A stretch of 64,000 bases of DNA from Undaria pinnatifida (GCA_012845835.1 JABAKD010000022.1:12779218-12843217), one strand, 5' to 3'; shown: positions 24,433 through 35,490, numbered from the stretch's first letter. The notes: a model not told the origin generated them from the letters alone. Program-made: numbers and translations.

Positions 24433-26118
24433 AAAGGAAACGACACACAGCAGTAATAGCTACGATGGGGCAGGCGCTTGGAGGCGGCCATGGAAAAAGC
24501 GTCTCCGGGAAGAAATTTATATTCCAAGTTAGAAATGACGCCAATTTGGAAGTGTTGTCCCTTATTTATTCGTTTCAAGCTCTACATATGTCAAGATCCA
24601 AGACTAGCTCGGGCGTATGCCGCCCAAATACAAGAAACAGCACACTTCTCGCTTGTCTCGCTCAGCATCTATCCGCGCTCACGTCGACGTGCCGAACGGA
24701 TACGGCAGGGCGAGGGGCGTTGGAGCCGCCCCCCGAAGACGGCGCTCGAACGAAGCTATTTGACCGAGAATTCCAGTTCCGAGAATCGCATACTGAGGCC
24801 GGGACGAAACAAAAGTCCTCACCGAATCCCCCCAAGAAAGAATGATCATATATATACATATATATCTCGGTAGATTCCATGAACGTACTACTACATCAGA
24901 CAGGCTACAAGTACTAGATCTTATATGCGAAACAAGAATGACATTCCCACAAATTTGGTTGAAGGGGCCCGTTCATTCAGTAGATACTTTAGCGAAACAT
25001 GCTCGTACGTCTGTCGCAGCATGAGTCTACAGACTCGGTCACACCAAGCAGCCCGAGCTTCTTGGTTCGAGTGTATATCCGAACAGCAATGCAACGACGA
25101 AACATATTCCAACGGCACAGGCTAGGGTGACTATTTAGTCTAATTGAGGAGCACCGACAGCCAGGCACTTTTTGATAAAAAGGTGCTACGCAGGTTGATG
25201 TTGATGGTGGTGTTGGTGTTGGTGGTGTGGGGTGTGTGTATTAGTATTTTTTAGTTTGCCTTGTGACAATGTGTATCATGAGCTTCAACATCGCAAAAAC
25301 AAATAATAAGGATTCCCCGAAAAGAAGAAAATCGAAGTAAACCATCAATATTATAGTTTAATTGGTATTATTGCTGTTGTGATCCTGCACTGTGTAGCAT
25401 GATTTCCACCGTCTACCACTTACTGTAGAGAAAACGTCCCCAGAACGGAGACCTCCGTACGAGGGAAAAGCTGTTGCACGAGCTCTACCTCCCTTATTAT
25501 TGGCACATGCTACTGGTAGTACGACACAGGGGCGCCAATTGTTTTCTACAGCTCTTCAATGGAAGACCTCTATAAAAAAACAAAATGGCTTTGAGCAACG
25601 AAAGTGCAAACCAATGAACAATCTCATGTCTCAGGTATGAAATGAAAAAAAAAAGACAAAACAAAAAAGAAGACATTCCAGCAATAGTGGGCTAAGGCGT
25701 TCCGAAATTCATGAACCATTTTGTTTAGCCAAACCGTGCTAGACACCTCTGTCATAGTTCGCGTCCATTAGGTTTGCCAATGGACAACGTGCAGCACGAG
25801 GTTCAGCGTCTTTCGGCCACCAATAAGCGTTCCCGGAAATATGAAGAAGAAGACCCTGTCGTCGCACGCGTAGCAGATGCGGTGGTCCCAGATTTTTTTA
25901 AGGGGTCATGGCCCGACACGCGGGTCGAGCCAAGGGAGTTTTCAAAAACCCCGGTGTGTGTATTCGAGTGGGATCAAGATGTGTTCGACATTACACAGGT
26001 TTTGTCGGGCCGGGTTAGGAGGTGCTCAAACCTCACGGGTCGGGTTGGTTTACCCTTGATCCGAATCGACCAGTTGAAAGTGACCCGACCCTCGAAAAAA
26101 CGTTCTCCATGGACGTAC

Positions 26119-26243
26119 CTTGGTACCGGTGAGCTTCAGGTGGGTTATCGTTGCGCTCCCTGAGTTGAGAACATCGTAGGTATGGGTCACAATATCCCCC
26201 ACTCTAGCTTCGTCGTCGTCTCCAGTGTATTCGCTATCCCTCT
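26119..26243 (-). CDS. Exon E24, start of repeat module 10
   Basis: The exon is 125 nt, phase 1 to 0, with acceptor TCTCCCGCAG after a long pyrimidine tract and donor AAG|GTACGT. It encodes RDSEYTGDDDEARVGDIVTH, TYDVLNSGSATITHLKLTG. A-R-V-G-D-I-V-T-H-T-Y-D-V-x-N-S-G is the expected A-half strand. It ends before the cysteine strand, which E25 supplies 6.9 kb further on. Confidence 0.9.
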
Positions 26244-27141
26244 CTGCGGGAGACGACGTTGCGGCGGCAGACAGAAGAAATAGTTGTTGTTCATCATTTT
26301 TGTTTTGGTTTATGGCGTTTCCCCACGCAAGCATGCAAGCTGATACACCGAACAACGGGGGGGAATACTGCGGGTGATGGTACATATCGTCTTTTTTTCG
26401 TGGCGATTTTTTCTCTTCGGATTGCGACTTCGATGCTACCAGTAAAAACAATACTTCGTAACAGGCGCATGACATATGCTAGGGCAGGGCTGCACCTACC
26501 ATTGTTTTTTTCTGAGGCTGCTCACTTGAGGAGCTCCATACCCAATACTACCCCTCAAGAGGGGTCGAACGTTTGGGACCAAAACATTTGTGGCCGATTG
26601 AGCCCCTCAAGTGACGAACTAACGGTTAGCTTAACGTTTTTTCGAGAAAAGGTCAAGGCTCAAATTGTCACTACTGGGTCTGAGCCAGTCGGGCGAGTGA
26701 CTCTGAACCTCACTTACAAAAACGCGTTCGGCGATTTTTTTGGTGCAGCGTAGCTAGCGATCCCTTTTCGAATTAGTATCAAGGAATGTAGAACAGCACG
26801 AAAGCCTGCGACCGCAGGTCACTCGCGCGAATGACGCCGAGCCACCGAAAAAAGTACCGTAGCATTGGCATTTTTTTTTTCAACAAAAAATTGAGAGTTC
26901 TACAGTTCCTCGATGAACGATCCTAAAGCCTAGGTTTACAATACATTCATACTGTAGAGCACAATAATGCACTTCCGACGGTTTGGGGTTGAGGTTCTTC
27001 CTCATTCAGAAAACAGTGTGCAGAGGAATATTCTACCTCCACCGTGGCGAACATTTACTATGTTATTATTTGCACAGTGACAATTGGCGCCCCTCGAAGG
27101 CTTTCTGCCTATTAGTGGTTCTGCCGGGATAAATCACTCAC
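26244..27141. other. Intron between E23 and E24
   Basis: It contains an R2 element (26685-26850) and R1/R3-like debris near 26510-26640 (GAGGAGCTCCATACC). Confidence 0.6.
26685..26850 (+). mobile_element. R2 MITE-like element
   Basis: GAGTGACTCTGAACCTCACT, TGGTGCAGCGTAGCTA, AACAGCACGAAAGCC and GGTCACTCGCGCGAATGACG occur in R2 order. Confidence 0.65.
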
Positions 27142-27277
27142 CTAGAGATATGGCGTGTTTGCAATTTATTCGCGTTGATCCCATGGCCTCGGCACCGATT
27201 CTTCTGCCAAGAGAATCGGTGGCATTAACGAAGGCATCCATGGAAGCAGCGCCCTCGTCGATTTCGGCCTGGCTTAC
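27142..27277 (-). CDS. Exon E23, B-type half of repeat module 9
   Basis: The exon is 136 nt, phase 0 to 1, with acceptor GTTATCCAG|GTA and donor CTAG|GTGAGT. It encodes VSQAEIDEGAASMDAFVNAT and DSLGRRIGAEAMGSTRINCK. It has the same length and phases as E4 and E6. It joins E24 across an 898-bp intron containing an R2 repeat. Confidence 0.92.
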
Positions 27278-27555
27278 CTGGATAACAGCAAGGCACGTAC
27301 CACACGTGGTTTTCGAAGCTGATGTAAGCATTGATCACTAATGTGACCAACCTCACAGCTGACATATTGAGTATGTGTTTTCTTGTAAAATCAAGGCAAG
27401 ATGAGCGGCTGATGTTGAGGTTAAGATCGGGTCCATGTATGTAACTGTCTGCATCGTCGTGTCTTGAACGAAACCCGCCACGAACACACACCTGCCTATT
27501 CGTTATCGCGAGTACAAGTTTCACTGCAACTACGTACCTTGGGGAAAGCACTCAC

Positions 27556-27776
27556 TTTTGATGTGTGCTCGCATTCAAACGTCTTCCCCGGCAGAATGCG
27601 GGCATCGTCCGGTATGTTACACTCAAGGCAGCCGACGTCGAGTTTCGGGTCGATGACACAAGGCTCGAACAGCGTCGTGGTACCGCGGTTGGTGACCGTG
27701 TAGGTTCTTGTAAGTGGCTTTCCGGCGTGAGCTGGGTCGGTGATCCTGCTCCCGTCTTTCCATTCCCCGCCGACCT
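27556..27776 (-). CDS. Exon E22, A-type half of repeat module 9
   Basis: The exon is 221 nt, phase 1 to 0, with acceptor CAATGGCAG and donor AAA|GTGAGT. It encodes EVGGEWKDGSRITDPAHAGK, TYTVTNRGTTTLFEP, VGCLECNIPDDARILPG and KTFECEHTSK. All A-half landmarks are present. Joined to E23 it reads C-E-H-T-S-K|V-S-Q-A-E-I-D-E-G, which shows that the two exons form one module. Confidence 0.92.
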
Positions 27777-27965
27777 CTGCCATTGATTGCGTTCATTTGA
27801 AAAATATCAACGTGTTGTAGCCAGCAGCAAACATGCCAGGAGACGGCAGTTTTGGGTGCCGTCAGTCACAGCATTAGGATATACGCACTTAAACCTACAA
27901 TATTGCGTCTCCTGGCACATTTGAGGGGAAGAAGGGTGGAGGAGCCCGAGTAACAGGTAGATTAG

Positions 27966-28133
27966 AGAGCCATCCCACGATAGGTGGTGCCCGGGAAGGT
28001 TCTAAGAAGTTTCCGAGCCCCTACCATGAGGAGCTGAACATCAGCATCATCATCCATCATCATCCATCATCACTCGAAAGATTGCTTCGAAGGCATTCGT
28101 TCGCACAACCCGACCAAGTGTTAAGATACGGCC
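27966..28133 (-). mobile_element. R1 MITE-like element, inverted
   Basis: GCCATCCCACGATAGGTGG and CATCATCATCCATCATC followed by TTCGAAGGCATTCGTTCG match R1 in reverse orientation. Confidence 0.55.
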
Positions 28134-28555
28134 TCGAAAGGCCTGTAAGTATCCAAATTTGAGATCATTTGGATGGGTTTCTTATGATAAGGTTGGCGTT
28201 ATATATTCGGGAAAGTTAGGAAGTAGATCGGAGGCAAGTGCCTCCGATCTCGGAAGCTATCCCGGGCTCTGGTGGAAACGAATAAAGCTACATCTCCACG
28301 AAGGAACGAAAGTGAGTACTCTCCGAGGACCTGCTCAGTTGGCAGACCTGCAGGGGGCCCTCTGTGTCCCCCACCTTTAATTTTAACACAAGCTTAACTA
28401 TGCCTTAGTTGAATATATATATACTCGTGAAATTACTTGATCGATGACTAACCCGTAGTTCCTCACTTGAGGAGCTCGATCGGAGAGGTACATTGTTAGT
28501 TAATCCAACAACTGCAGCCCCTACCGCACTACAGAGGGACGACTCTGGATTGAGA

Positions 28556-28860
28556 TGCGAAGCCGGAAAAGTGCGTTAAACCTCGAATTAAATTGATGCT
28601 AAGTCGGAAAAATGAGTTAGACTTAGTATTATATCGATGATAAACCGGACAAATGAGTTCTATATTCAGTGATAGGTCGATGGTAAGCCGAAAAAAGGAG
28701 TTAGACTTCGATTAGATCGAGACTAAGCCGAAAAAGGGAGTTAGGTTCACAGTAGGAGTAGATCGATGCTAAGCCGAAAAAGCGAGTTACACGTAGGATT
28801 AGATGTTTGCTTATCCCATTAAACGAGTTAGACTTAGGAGTAGATAGATCGATGCTTCGT
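28556..28860. repeat. Tandem repeat, about 47-bp unit
   Basis: About six imperfect units contain GATCGATGCTAAGCCGAAAA and GAGTTAGACTTAG. No coding meaning is seen. Confidence 0.6.
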
Positions 28861-28869
28861 CCAGAAGAA

Positions 28870-29200
28870 AAGTTACGCTCATGTCGTCAATTTTGGCCAA
28901 ATCCCGCAAGAGCATTTTTATTAACAAAAAATGACGTGCCGAAAGTGGGAAATCGCGATTCGGCAAACTCCGACGCAAATCGACGAGCAATGGGGATACT
29001 GAGCACTACGCGCGGCATAACACGTAGCGCGGAGGAGTGATGGATGATATCGTCTGTGACCACAGCTTCTCCAGAAGGCCGGCGGTGAGGGTGAAACCGT
29101 GATAGTACAGCTCTCGGAATACTCTCCTTGCAAAGAGGAAAAAATGCGTTTTAGAGGAATCAGCGACAAGCTTCGAACTCAAAATTTCCAAAACATGTGA
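28870..29200 (-). repeat. R5 dispersed repeat, inverted
   Basis: TGTGACCACAGCTTCTCCAG and GAAATCGCGATTCGGC-type blocks match the inverted copies at 6500 and 22380 loosely. Confidence 0.4.
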
Positions 29201-29524
29201 AATAACCGATAAAAAATACCGAAAAAAAGTTTATACAATGATACAAACGAATGCGATGTAGAATATGTTGCTCTTGAGGATGCACACCTCAACTCTGAAA
29301 CCAATACAACAAGACCATATTATCCGTCTGATCGTAAGAAGGTCAGTGCAGCACTCTCACAATTCAGAACAAATCAACATTTCATTACATATATTTATAT
29401 ATATATATATATATATATCGGGTCGTAGAATATGGCCTAGTTCCTCAGCGGAGAAGATTCGTCAGCGAAACCTGCTTCGTCTCAATAGCCTAACCCTACC
29501 GCAGGACGTCTGACCAATATGTCG

Positions 29525-29665
29525 CCACGTGTAGCGCAGTGTACGGCCGCGTCACCGATAGTCGTGATGGCGGTGTCGACAAGATTTTGAGTGAAATCGT
29601 ATCTTCCAACGACGTCAAGTTTATCTGACGAGCTCAGGGATATTACCGTCTTGATTACCCCTGCA
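29525..29665 (-). pseudogene. Decayed E21 copy, 3' part
   Basis: It reads VISLSSSDKLDVVGRYDFTQ and NLVDTAITTIGDA against VESLSSSRGARDVVGREDFT and TLVGTAIMTIGEE. The donor GTGAGG has become GTGACG. Confidence 0.75.
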
Positions 29666-29718
29666 ACCAACCAATAGCTTCAAAAGCGCCGAAGCGTTGC
29701 AGTTTAAGGCCTCCTCAC

Positions 29719-29907
29719 CAATAGTCATGATGGCAGTGCCGACCAGGGTTTGGGTAAAGTCTTCCCTGCCAACGACGTCGCGTGCGCCCCGCGAGCTGCT
29801 CAGCGACTCAACCTCGACCGTCTTTCTCCACTCTCCGTTGTCGACGTCGGCTTGGTTGATTGTGTATGTACCGGAGCACTTCATCGCCACGTCGTGCGGG
29901 CAAAATA
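29719..29907 (-). CDS. Exon E21, rest of repeat module 8
   Basis: The exon is 189 nt, phase 1 to 1, with acceptor TACTGCTCTTAG and donor ATTG|GTGAGG. It encodes VAMKCSGTYTINQADVDNGE followed by VESLSSSRGARDVVGRED and TLVGTAIMTI. C-S-G-T-Y-T-I-N-Q-A-D-V-D-N-G is the module signature, uninterrupted by an intron. It follows E20 in phase. Two decayed partial copies flank it, at about 29525-29665 and 30010-30075. Confidence 0.88.
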
Positions 29908-30009
29908 CTAAGAGCAGTAACGGGGTAGTAAAGCGCAAGCAAAAATGCCACAGTACGGCCGTGAGCTGGCCGGACGTCGCCGCGTTTGAACTGCGCACCC
30001 TAGTATTTG

Positions 30010-30075
30010 GACAAAAATAATAAGTTGGATTAACGACATCGGCATGATCGGTGAAATCTGAATCGGAGCACCTCA
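30010..30075 (-). pseudogene. Decayed E21 copy, 5' part
   Basis: It reads LAMRCSDSDFTDHADVVNP against VAMKCSGTYTINQADVDNG of E21. Confidence 0.65.
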
Positions 30076-30499
30076 TCGCCAATTTTTTTCGAGCCGAAAG
30101 CTAAAGAGCGCCAAAGGAGTAATGCGAGCCCACGAAAAAGGACACCAAAGTGATCTTACGACATACTTGTCCGCCCCACATGCTTGTCCGCGCAAAATAT
30201 TGAAGTGACCATCATTGTTCGCTTCACATGCTCTTCACGCAAGGCATTGGCGTGACGCGTGGACGAAATTCTGACGTACGTTAGTGGGAGGTGGCGCCGT
30301 GTCGATGCAAGTGCGTAAGAACGTGATAGTGAGGGAGCAATGGGGGCCGACACGATGGGTATTGTTTGCAAACCGGCCACGTCAAACAGCACCCCGCCCG
30401 CAGCACGGGGAACGCGGTTTCACGTTTAAACGCTGCCATCGGCCCAAAACTGTTGGAAAACACGTGATTCCACATAGGAGCTATACCCGTGATGCATCT

Positions 30500-30625
30500 G
30501 AGCGACTCGCCTGTGTAGGCCGGCCTTCACCCGGTTGAGGCGTTTTTAGCGTCGCTCACACGGACATCATCGGGACAAGTGCTTCTATTATTGGTGATTA
30601 CCGCCATCAATGTAATTTTCGGGAC
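30500..30625 (-). pseudogene. Decayed E20 copy
   Basis: It reads ITLMAVITNNRSTCPDDVRV and SDAKNASTG, then a stop, then RPAYT. This is colinear with LTLTVEIANSGNTCLTDVRV in E20. The donor GT is now GC. Confidence 0.75.
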
Positions 30626-30947
30626 ATATTGAAGCACGAATTGCGTCTTCCACAACAGCTACGTCCAAACAGCATCCCGACGGTGACACAGGGGGAAAAA
30701 AGTACCTCGCAAGCAAAGTATTGGCGTGCGAAATACATCTTACAAACGAACTACAGTACGTCAAGCAACACCCCGACGGCGCCACCGGGAAAATATGTTG
30801 CTGCCTTATAGCACTGCTATCGACCTATCTAAGCCTGTCCATACCAGTGATTCAGACAAAAACGGCGATACCCTAGAGGGGGCACTGTTTTAGTACCTAT
30901 AAAAATATATCCACGGCTCAGGGCCGCTCGCAGACATGGCTACCGAT

Positions 30948-31220
30948 GCCTGCTACGACAGAGGTATACTGGTATACCACGTTTTGGCTGAAACGGTTTC
31001 TGGAGGATGGAGCTCCTTAACCCATCTTAAGTCAAAACCGTCGGAATTTGATATTGGTGTTCAAGATGTTCCGTTCTATTTCTATGAATAGCACTTTGTC
31101 TTTTATCCAGATCCGTCTCTTGGCTGGGGTACGGAGCTGCTCAAGCCACCACTCGCACAAGGAAAATGTTGACCTAATCTCTACCGCCGTGGCAGAGGTG
31201 TGCCCTTCTTCGCGGTATGC
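30948..31220 (+). mobile_element. R3 MITE-like element
   Basis: It starts CTGCTACGACAGAGGTATAC and ends near CTACCGCCGTGGCAGAGG. It includes GGAGCTCCTTAACCCATC. Confidence 0.5.
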
Positions 31221-31365
31221 CCCGCCGTGGAATTTTCTGTTTCGTTACGATGCCGCCACTATACCTTAAGGTGTGTTTGTGAGTGAGGTACAGGGCCGCT
31301 CGCGCTAATCGCCTAAGCCTGGTGGTAGCAAAGTGGGGAAAGTATTCTGTAGTGCCGGACGGGTG

Positions 31366-31590
31366 CTACAGTAGAGGCAAAATTTGCTGGATTTTTTCGT
31401 TTTCTAAATGACGGGGCTCCTTAACCTATTAATAACATCATCGGACCATTCCATTCTTGTTTGGCAGTTTTCTAGTTCTCGCATACGTCGGGCTGCGCTT
31501 TTCGTTTCCTCCGAACTCGTTTTTTGGAGAGGGGCATAGAGCTGCCCAAGTGAGGACTCTCAGAAGGCAGATACTGATGGTGCACCTCGG
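31366..31590 (+). mobile_element. R3 MITE-like element
   Basis: It starts GGTGCTACAGTAGAGGC and ends GGTGCACCTCGG. It includes GGGGCTCCTTAACC and lies just downstream of E20. Confidence 0.5.
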
Positions 31591-31611
31591 ATACCCAGCA
31601 AATGGGCTCAC

Positions 31612-31773
31612 CCGTGTAGGCCGGCTTGCACACCATCGGAGAATTTCGAGCATCGCTGACGCGGACGTCGGTGAGGCACGTGTTTCCACTGTTCGCGATT
31701 TCCACCGTCAATGTGAGTTCGTCCTCCTCCCCAACCACACCATCGCTTCCCTTATCGATGGCCCCAGTCGTCA
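31612..31773 (-). CDS. Exon E20, A half of repeat module 8, first part
   Basis: The exon is 162 nt, phase 1 to 1, with acceptor AACATAG and donor ACGG|GTGAGC. It encodes AIDKGSDGVVGEEDELTLTV, EIANSGNTCLTDVRVSDARN and PMVCKPAYT. I-A-N-S-G-N-T-x-L-T-D-V-x-V-S-D is diagnostic. A decayed copy with a premature stop and a broken donor is at 30500-30625. Confidence 0.85.
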
Positions 31774-33109
31774 CTATGTTATATCATCATCACAAAGGGG
31801 AGGGACATAATACGTGAGGACGCATCAAGGGGAACATGTTACAAGCGAATGCGAGTTTAATTTTTTCACCTCGCCTTAGAAGGTGGATTCCTTTCGAGAT
31901 ATCGCCGAACGAAGTAAAATCATGCATCCACCGCCTATAACCATGGAAATGGACAAATTAACGACAGTTACAAAACCCCTGCTGCGCGAGTCCCTAGCGA
32001 AAGCTTTAGGATAATATCATCGTGTTCTATTCCTGAACGCGATGTGGTACGTACGCGCGCTATGCGCAGGCAGTATGTAGAACCTCGATGCGCAAGTTCA
32101 CAATAATAGCAAACGTTTTGCCAGTGTCGCCGATGTCCATGGTGTGTGAATCATCTGGTGTGAGGCTCTGACCACGACGTAACGTAGCTTCCTTCGGAAC
32201 ATGTGTCACTATGAGACTGGTGCTGCTACGGTAGGCGTCTTCAGGAGGGGGGGGGGGGGGGTTGTAGCCGTCCGAAGCCACCTGGAAGAGTGACTGCCCT
32301 GTGCGTTTGCATTTGCAATCTTCAAACTGTCATGCTTTTGGATTTCGCGATTCATAAAACCTGGGGACTACTTGCGCTTGCGCTGCGCTAACAAAAACAC
32401 GAATCCCGATCGGAGAGAGATCAGTGAGTCGCTCGCCCGAGCGGCCTACTCGCGGTAATGAAAATGGAGTGAGTTGCCTCCCCTACCGTAGCGCCACTGA
32501 TATTTTCGCCCAAGTGTTTCCGACCGATGGGGCCGGGGCCCTGAACTGAGAAACTATCCAACATCCCTGCAATAGTCATTTACTTGTGTTTATATATATA
32601 TATATATGTATATGTGTATATGCAATCGTCGTGTGCCGACTTGGGATTCTTTCTCATCGGGTTGACCTTTCGTTTTTCTTTTCTGAAATTCGGCGCTCGT
32701 TTGTGTTAGGTGCGTCATGTAGGGGCTCGACAAAGTGGGAAGCCCCAGAACAATTAGGAGCACTCCTACCACAATCACCACGTGTTTTCGAAATTTGTCA
32801 GAGAGGGATTAAATACCGAAGCCATCAGCGCGTGTAGCAACCGTGCATGCCCGCAGGCCTGCGCCATATTTGTGTCAAGTATTTTACTTTTCCCATCTAA
32901 CGTAACGATTCCACTGCAAATTTCGAGGGTTATATGTCGAACGACGGGAGTACGGTGGAAAGGGGGTGAACCCTTTTGCTACTACCGCAATTATAGTCCA
33001 ACCTTGCATATGCCTTATCGTGGTGTCTTTACTTGAAACGCAATCCAGGCATTGCAGCGCATGCGGTAGCTGTTAATGGTGCCGGTGGGGGGGGCATGCT
33101 CTTGCTTAC
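31774..33109. other. Intron between E19 and E20
   Basis: It contains the orphan exon-like segment 32102-32208, a G-run at about 32248, a TA microsatellite (32592-32615) and an R2-like end at 32410-32510. Confidence 0.5.
32102..32208 (-). CDS. Orphan exon-like segment, A-half start
   Basis: This 107-nt stretch has acceptor CTCATAG, phase 1 to 0, and ends at GTGAAC. It encodes VPKEATLRRGQSLTPDDSHT and MDIGDTGKTFAII, which resembles the G-D-x-x-x-x-F strand. It cannot be placed between E19 and E20 without breaking the reading phase, because E19 joins E20 directly. It may be an alternative exon or a decaying copy. Confidence 0.4.
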
Positions 33110-33242
33110 CAACTTGCACCGTACGGTCTCTAGAAAAGTCAGAAGACGCGTGAACCTCTTCGTGCACGGGTTTGATCGGGCTTGATGCTGATGCCGTCGC
33201 AGTGATAGTTGCTCTTCCCCTATCGATATCGCCTTGCTGAAC
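33110..33242 (-). CDS. Exon E19, B-type half of repeat module 7
   Basis: The exon is 133 nt, phase 0 to 1, with acceptor GTCCGCAG|GTT and donor GTTG|GTAAGC. It encodes VQQGDIDRGRATITATASAS and VHEEVHASSDFSRDRTVQ. V-Q-Q-G-D-I-D-R-G-x-A-T-x-T-A-T-A is a textbook member of the family. Confidence 0.88.
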
Positions 33243-35250
33243 CTGCGGACGGCCAAGAGTTGTTGGCGGGACGCCAGGTTGTTACGAGTAAATGCAAGTT
33301 TCTGGGCTTGACGGTGAAACATTCTGGCAGGGTGCCTCTCAAACTTCAACGAGTCCGACGCCGCAACGGCTGCTGCTCCCCAAATCATGTTAAAGTGTGG
33401 GCTTTTTTATTAGCTCAATTTGGATTTATATTCCTCGTTTTTTCCCCGTCGACAAAAATCATACAAAAAAGGCTTTCACCAACGGCACTAGAGCACGCGC
33501 AACGCCGTCCCAAGGCCGCAGACGTATCGGCCTGAGCGCGTGTACACAGCATCGCCTCGAATCGGCACCACCCGAACAGCGTGCCTTGCCTCCCTGCTGT
33601 GTACGTTTGTCATCGCGGTGTGGGAGATGTCGCAAACCTGACCTCTCGATGGCCTCGATCTAAACACAATGTTAGGTCTACAGCAGCAGCGCACACAGCA
33701 AAAAAAATAGCTTGGCGTGGCCGTATGCACGCCTCATACACCGCAACCACCGGGGGCCGCGGAAAGATATAACCAGCGGTTTTCGAGCGTAAAGCACCTC
33801 GTTGCTAGACTCAACCGCTACTGGTCCATCCGACTAACGCATCGAATGCACACAGCGGGGCAGCACAGAGGCAGCAACAACTGCGAGACGGCAGTCGTAC
33901 ACCGCAAGCACCAGCCGACGCACTGAGGGAGACGGAGCGACAGCGGGGCGCGACCAGACGGGAAGCCCAAAGCTTCGTGTTCATGGTACGGTGGCGGTCT
34001 TGATGTTTGTGTCCAGAGTGGTGCGATCAATGTTCGTGCTGGTACATAGCAGCGTCAGGAACAGCCACCTACGCCGCCGCCGATGGTGCTGCCTTTGTGC
34101 TCGATCTGGTACTGTTGGTGCAGATGCTGCTGGTGCTGGTGCTGCGGCTGCTGTGTTGCTGACGTAGCGTGTTCTCAGAAACTAAGTGCATAAACTGCTC
34201 TTCTACTTCGGGCGTTGACAGGAAAAGGAGTACTTGTGGTTTTTACGCCATTTCACGGTACAGAGGCTTGTCCTGTGGCCACGGACTATGTTGTGGCGAG
34301 AAGACAACGACGCTTGGTAGTAGCACTACCGTCTACCATCCACAAACGGACACAAAATTGACGATGTTTACAAAATACCTGCTGAGTTTTCCTAGTGACA
34401 GCGATACTATCTATATGGCGGGTGTATTTCTCTTTATGCGTAGCCGTAGTCGTATGACCACATACGCACCTTGCAACGCCCGGGGACGAATTAGGTAGAT
34501 AAAAGACATTTTTTTGCAGACCATGGGTCTTTCGATCTAGGGGGGGAGCGTAATTCATTGTTTGATGTATATACGGGGGGACAATGTATCATTAGCATAG
34601 TTATTTAATTGTCTCCTTGGGGGGAAAGGGGAGCTGGTAAAGGATTACTCGGCACCTGGTATTTGTTTTCGGGATTCGGGAAGACGACATATTTTAGCAA
34701 CAACTTTTTTTTTATCGTACCTCGTACACGGCAGAACACGTGGTCGTATCCCGCGGAGCGAGCGCCAAGTTTTCCAGTCTTGGGGTGCATATGACCTTGG
34801 CATCAGAGTGGCCGCTGTTGCAGCAAAGAATAAACACGTTCAATTCGACACCGCATCAGGTACGCGTTCACAGCGATGTTTACTCCTAGTCGACATACCC
34901 GCTGTCCAGCACGTCATCGCGTCTAGCTCACCACTAACCAGAAAGAAACAGCGGTGTATGTACATTGCAGCCCGTAGAATGCCTATACCTAAACAATCGG
35001 AGTCCGCAAAAGTTCCACAGGATATGGGGCACTGTTTTTCGACACCGCCACAGCAATCGAACAGCAAGCACTATTTCGCGATTGATACGATAGAGGGGTG
35101 TCCACAATTAGTGGCACCCGAGATTCACCCCAACTGCAACATTCCAAACGGATGGTGCAACACAGCGCTAGAGACTTTCACTCCGGTCAAAGATATGATT
35201 CATACAATTCTAATTTAGCATCGCAGCGCCAGCCAACCCGATGCAAATAC
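33243..35250. other. Intronic region between E17 and E19
   Basis: One more exon is expected here by phase; only the weak E18 candidate was found. CAG/CTG-rich stretches lie at 33670-33920 and 34080-34165. A short copy of the E17 3' end is at about 35140-35190. Confidence 0.5.
34864..34933 (-). CDS. Candidate exon E18, module 7 cysteine strand
   Basis: E17 leaves in phase 2 and E19 enters in phase 0, so an exon is expected between them. This 70-nt candidate has a good acceptor (TTCTGGTTAG), a GTACCT donor and the required phases. It encodes ELDAMTCWTAGMSTRSKHRC. It has a C-x(12)-C pair as the module requires, but the distance from the second cysteine to V-Q-Q is shorter than in all other modules, so this is only a candidate. 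Confidence 0.3.
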
Positions 35251-35490
35251 CTATCAAGCTGATGGCGCAACGCCGCGATGGAGACATCAACCGCAGTCAG
35301 TGTCGTAGTGCCAGTGTTTTCGAGGTCGATGGTGTACTCGATGCTGTCGCCCGCAGAGTCGCCGGCGATGCCGTCGGAGTCTGAAGCTGTGCAGGCAGCC
35401 TTGGCCGAGAGAGATCCGGTTCGCTCGAGGGACTGCGCTGCCATCGAAATGTTTTTGATAAACCCTCCCGATACCGGGCGGCCGACCAGG
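35251..35490 (-). CDS. Exon E17, end of module 6 and start of module 7
   Basis: The exon is 240 nt, phase 2 to 2, with acceptor CGTTTCTGCAG and donor ATAG|GTATTT. It encodes SLVGRPVSGGFIKNIS, SLSAKAACTASDSDGIAGDS and GDSIEYTIDLENTGTTTL followed by TAVDVSIAAL. G-D-S-I-E-Y-T and E-N-T-G-T-T-T-L place it at the A half. A decayed copy of its 5' part is at 35600-35677, and a short copy of its 3' end lies near 35140-35190. Confidence 0.82.

Larger units (their letters stand above)
19246..26118. other. 6.9-kb intron between E24 and E25
   Basis: It contains the diverged tandem repeat at 20590-21800, an inverted R5 (22380-22640), an R4 repeat with G-rich tandem units (23507-24050) and three tRNA-like pieces (23.4-24.4 kb). 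A plus-strand ORF at 25774-26163 overlaps GGGTCGGGTT-type sequence and shows no domain. Confidence 0.55.
27777..29718. other. Intron between E21 and E22
   Basis: It contains an inverted R1 (27966-28133), a 47-bp tandem array (28556-28860), an inverted R5 (28870-29200), an AT microsatellite (29393-29418) and a decayed E21 copy. Confidence 0.6.
29908..31611. other. Intron between E20 and E21
   Basis: It contains decayed E21 and E20 copies, a loose tandem array of about 120-bp units (30160-30800; CGGCGCCACC / CGACGGTGACAC boxes) and two R3 elements. Confidence 0.55.

Noticed and set aside
25774-26163. Plus-strand ORF of 129 codons
   Set aside because: It overlaps E24 antisense and GGGTCGGGTT-rich repeat sequence and shows no recognisable domain.
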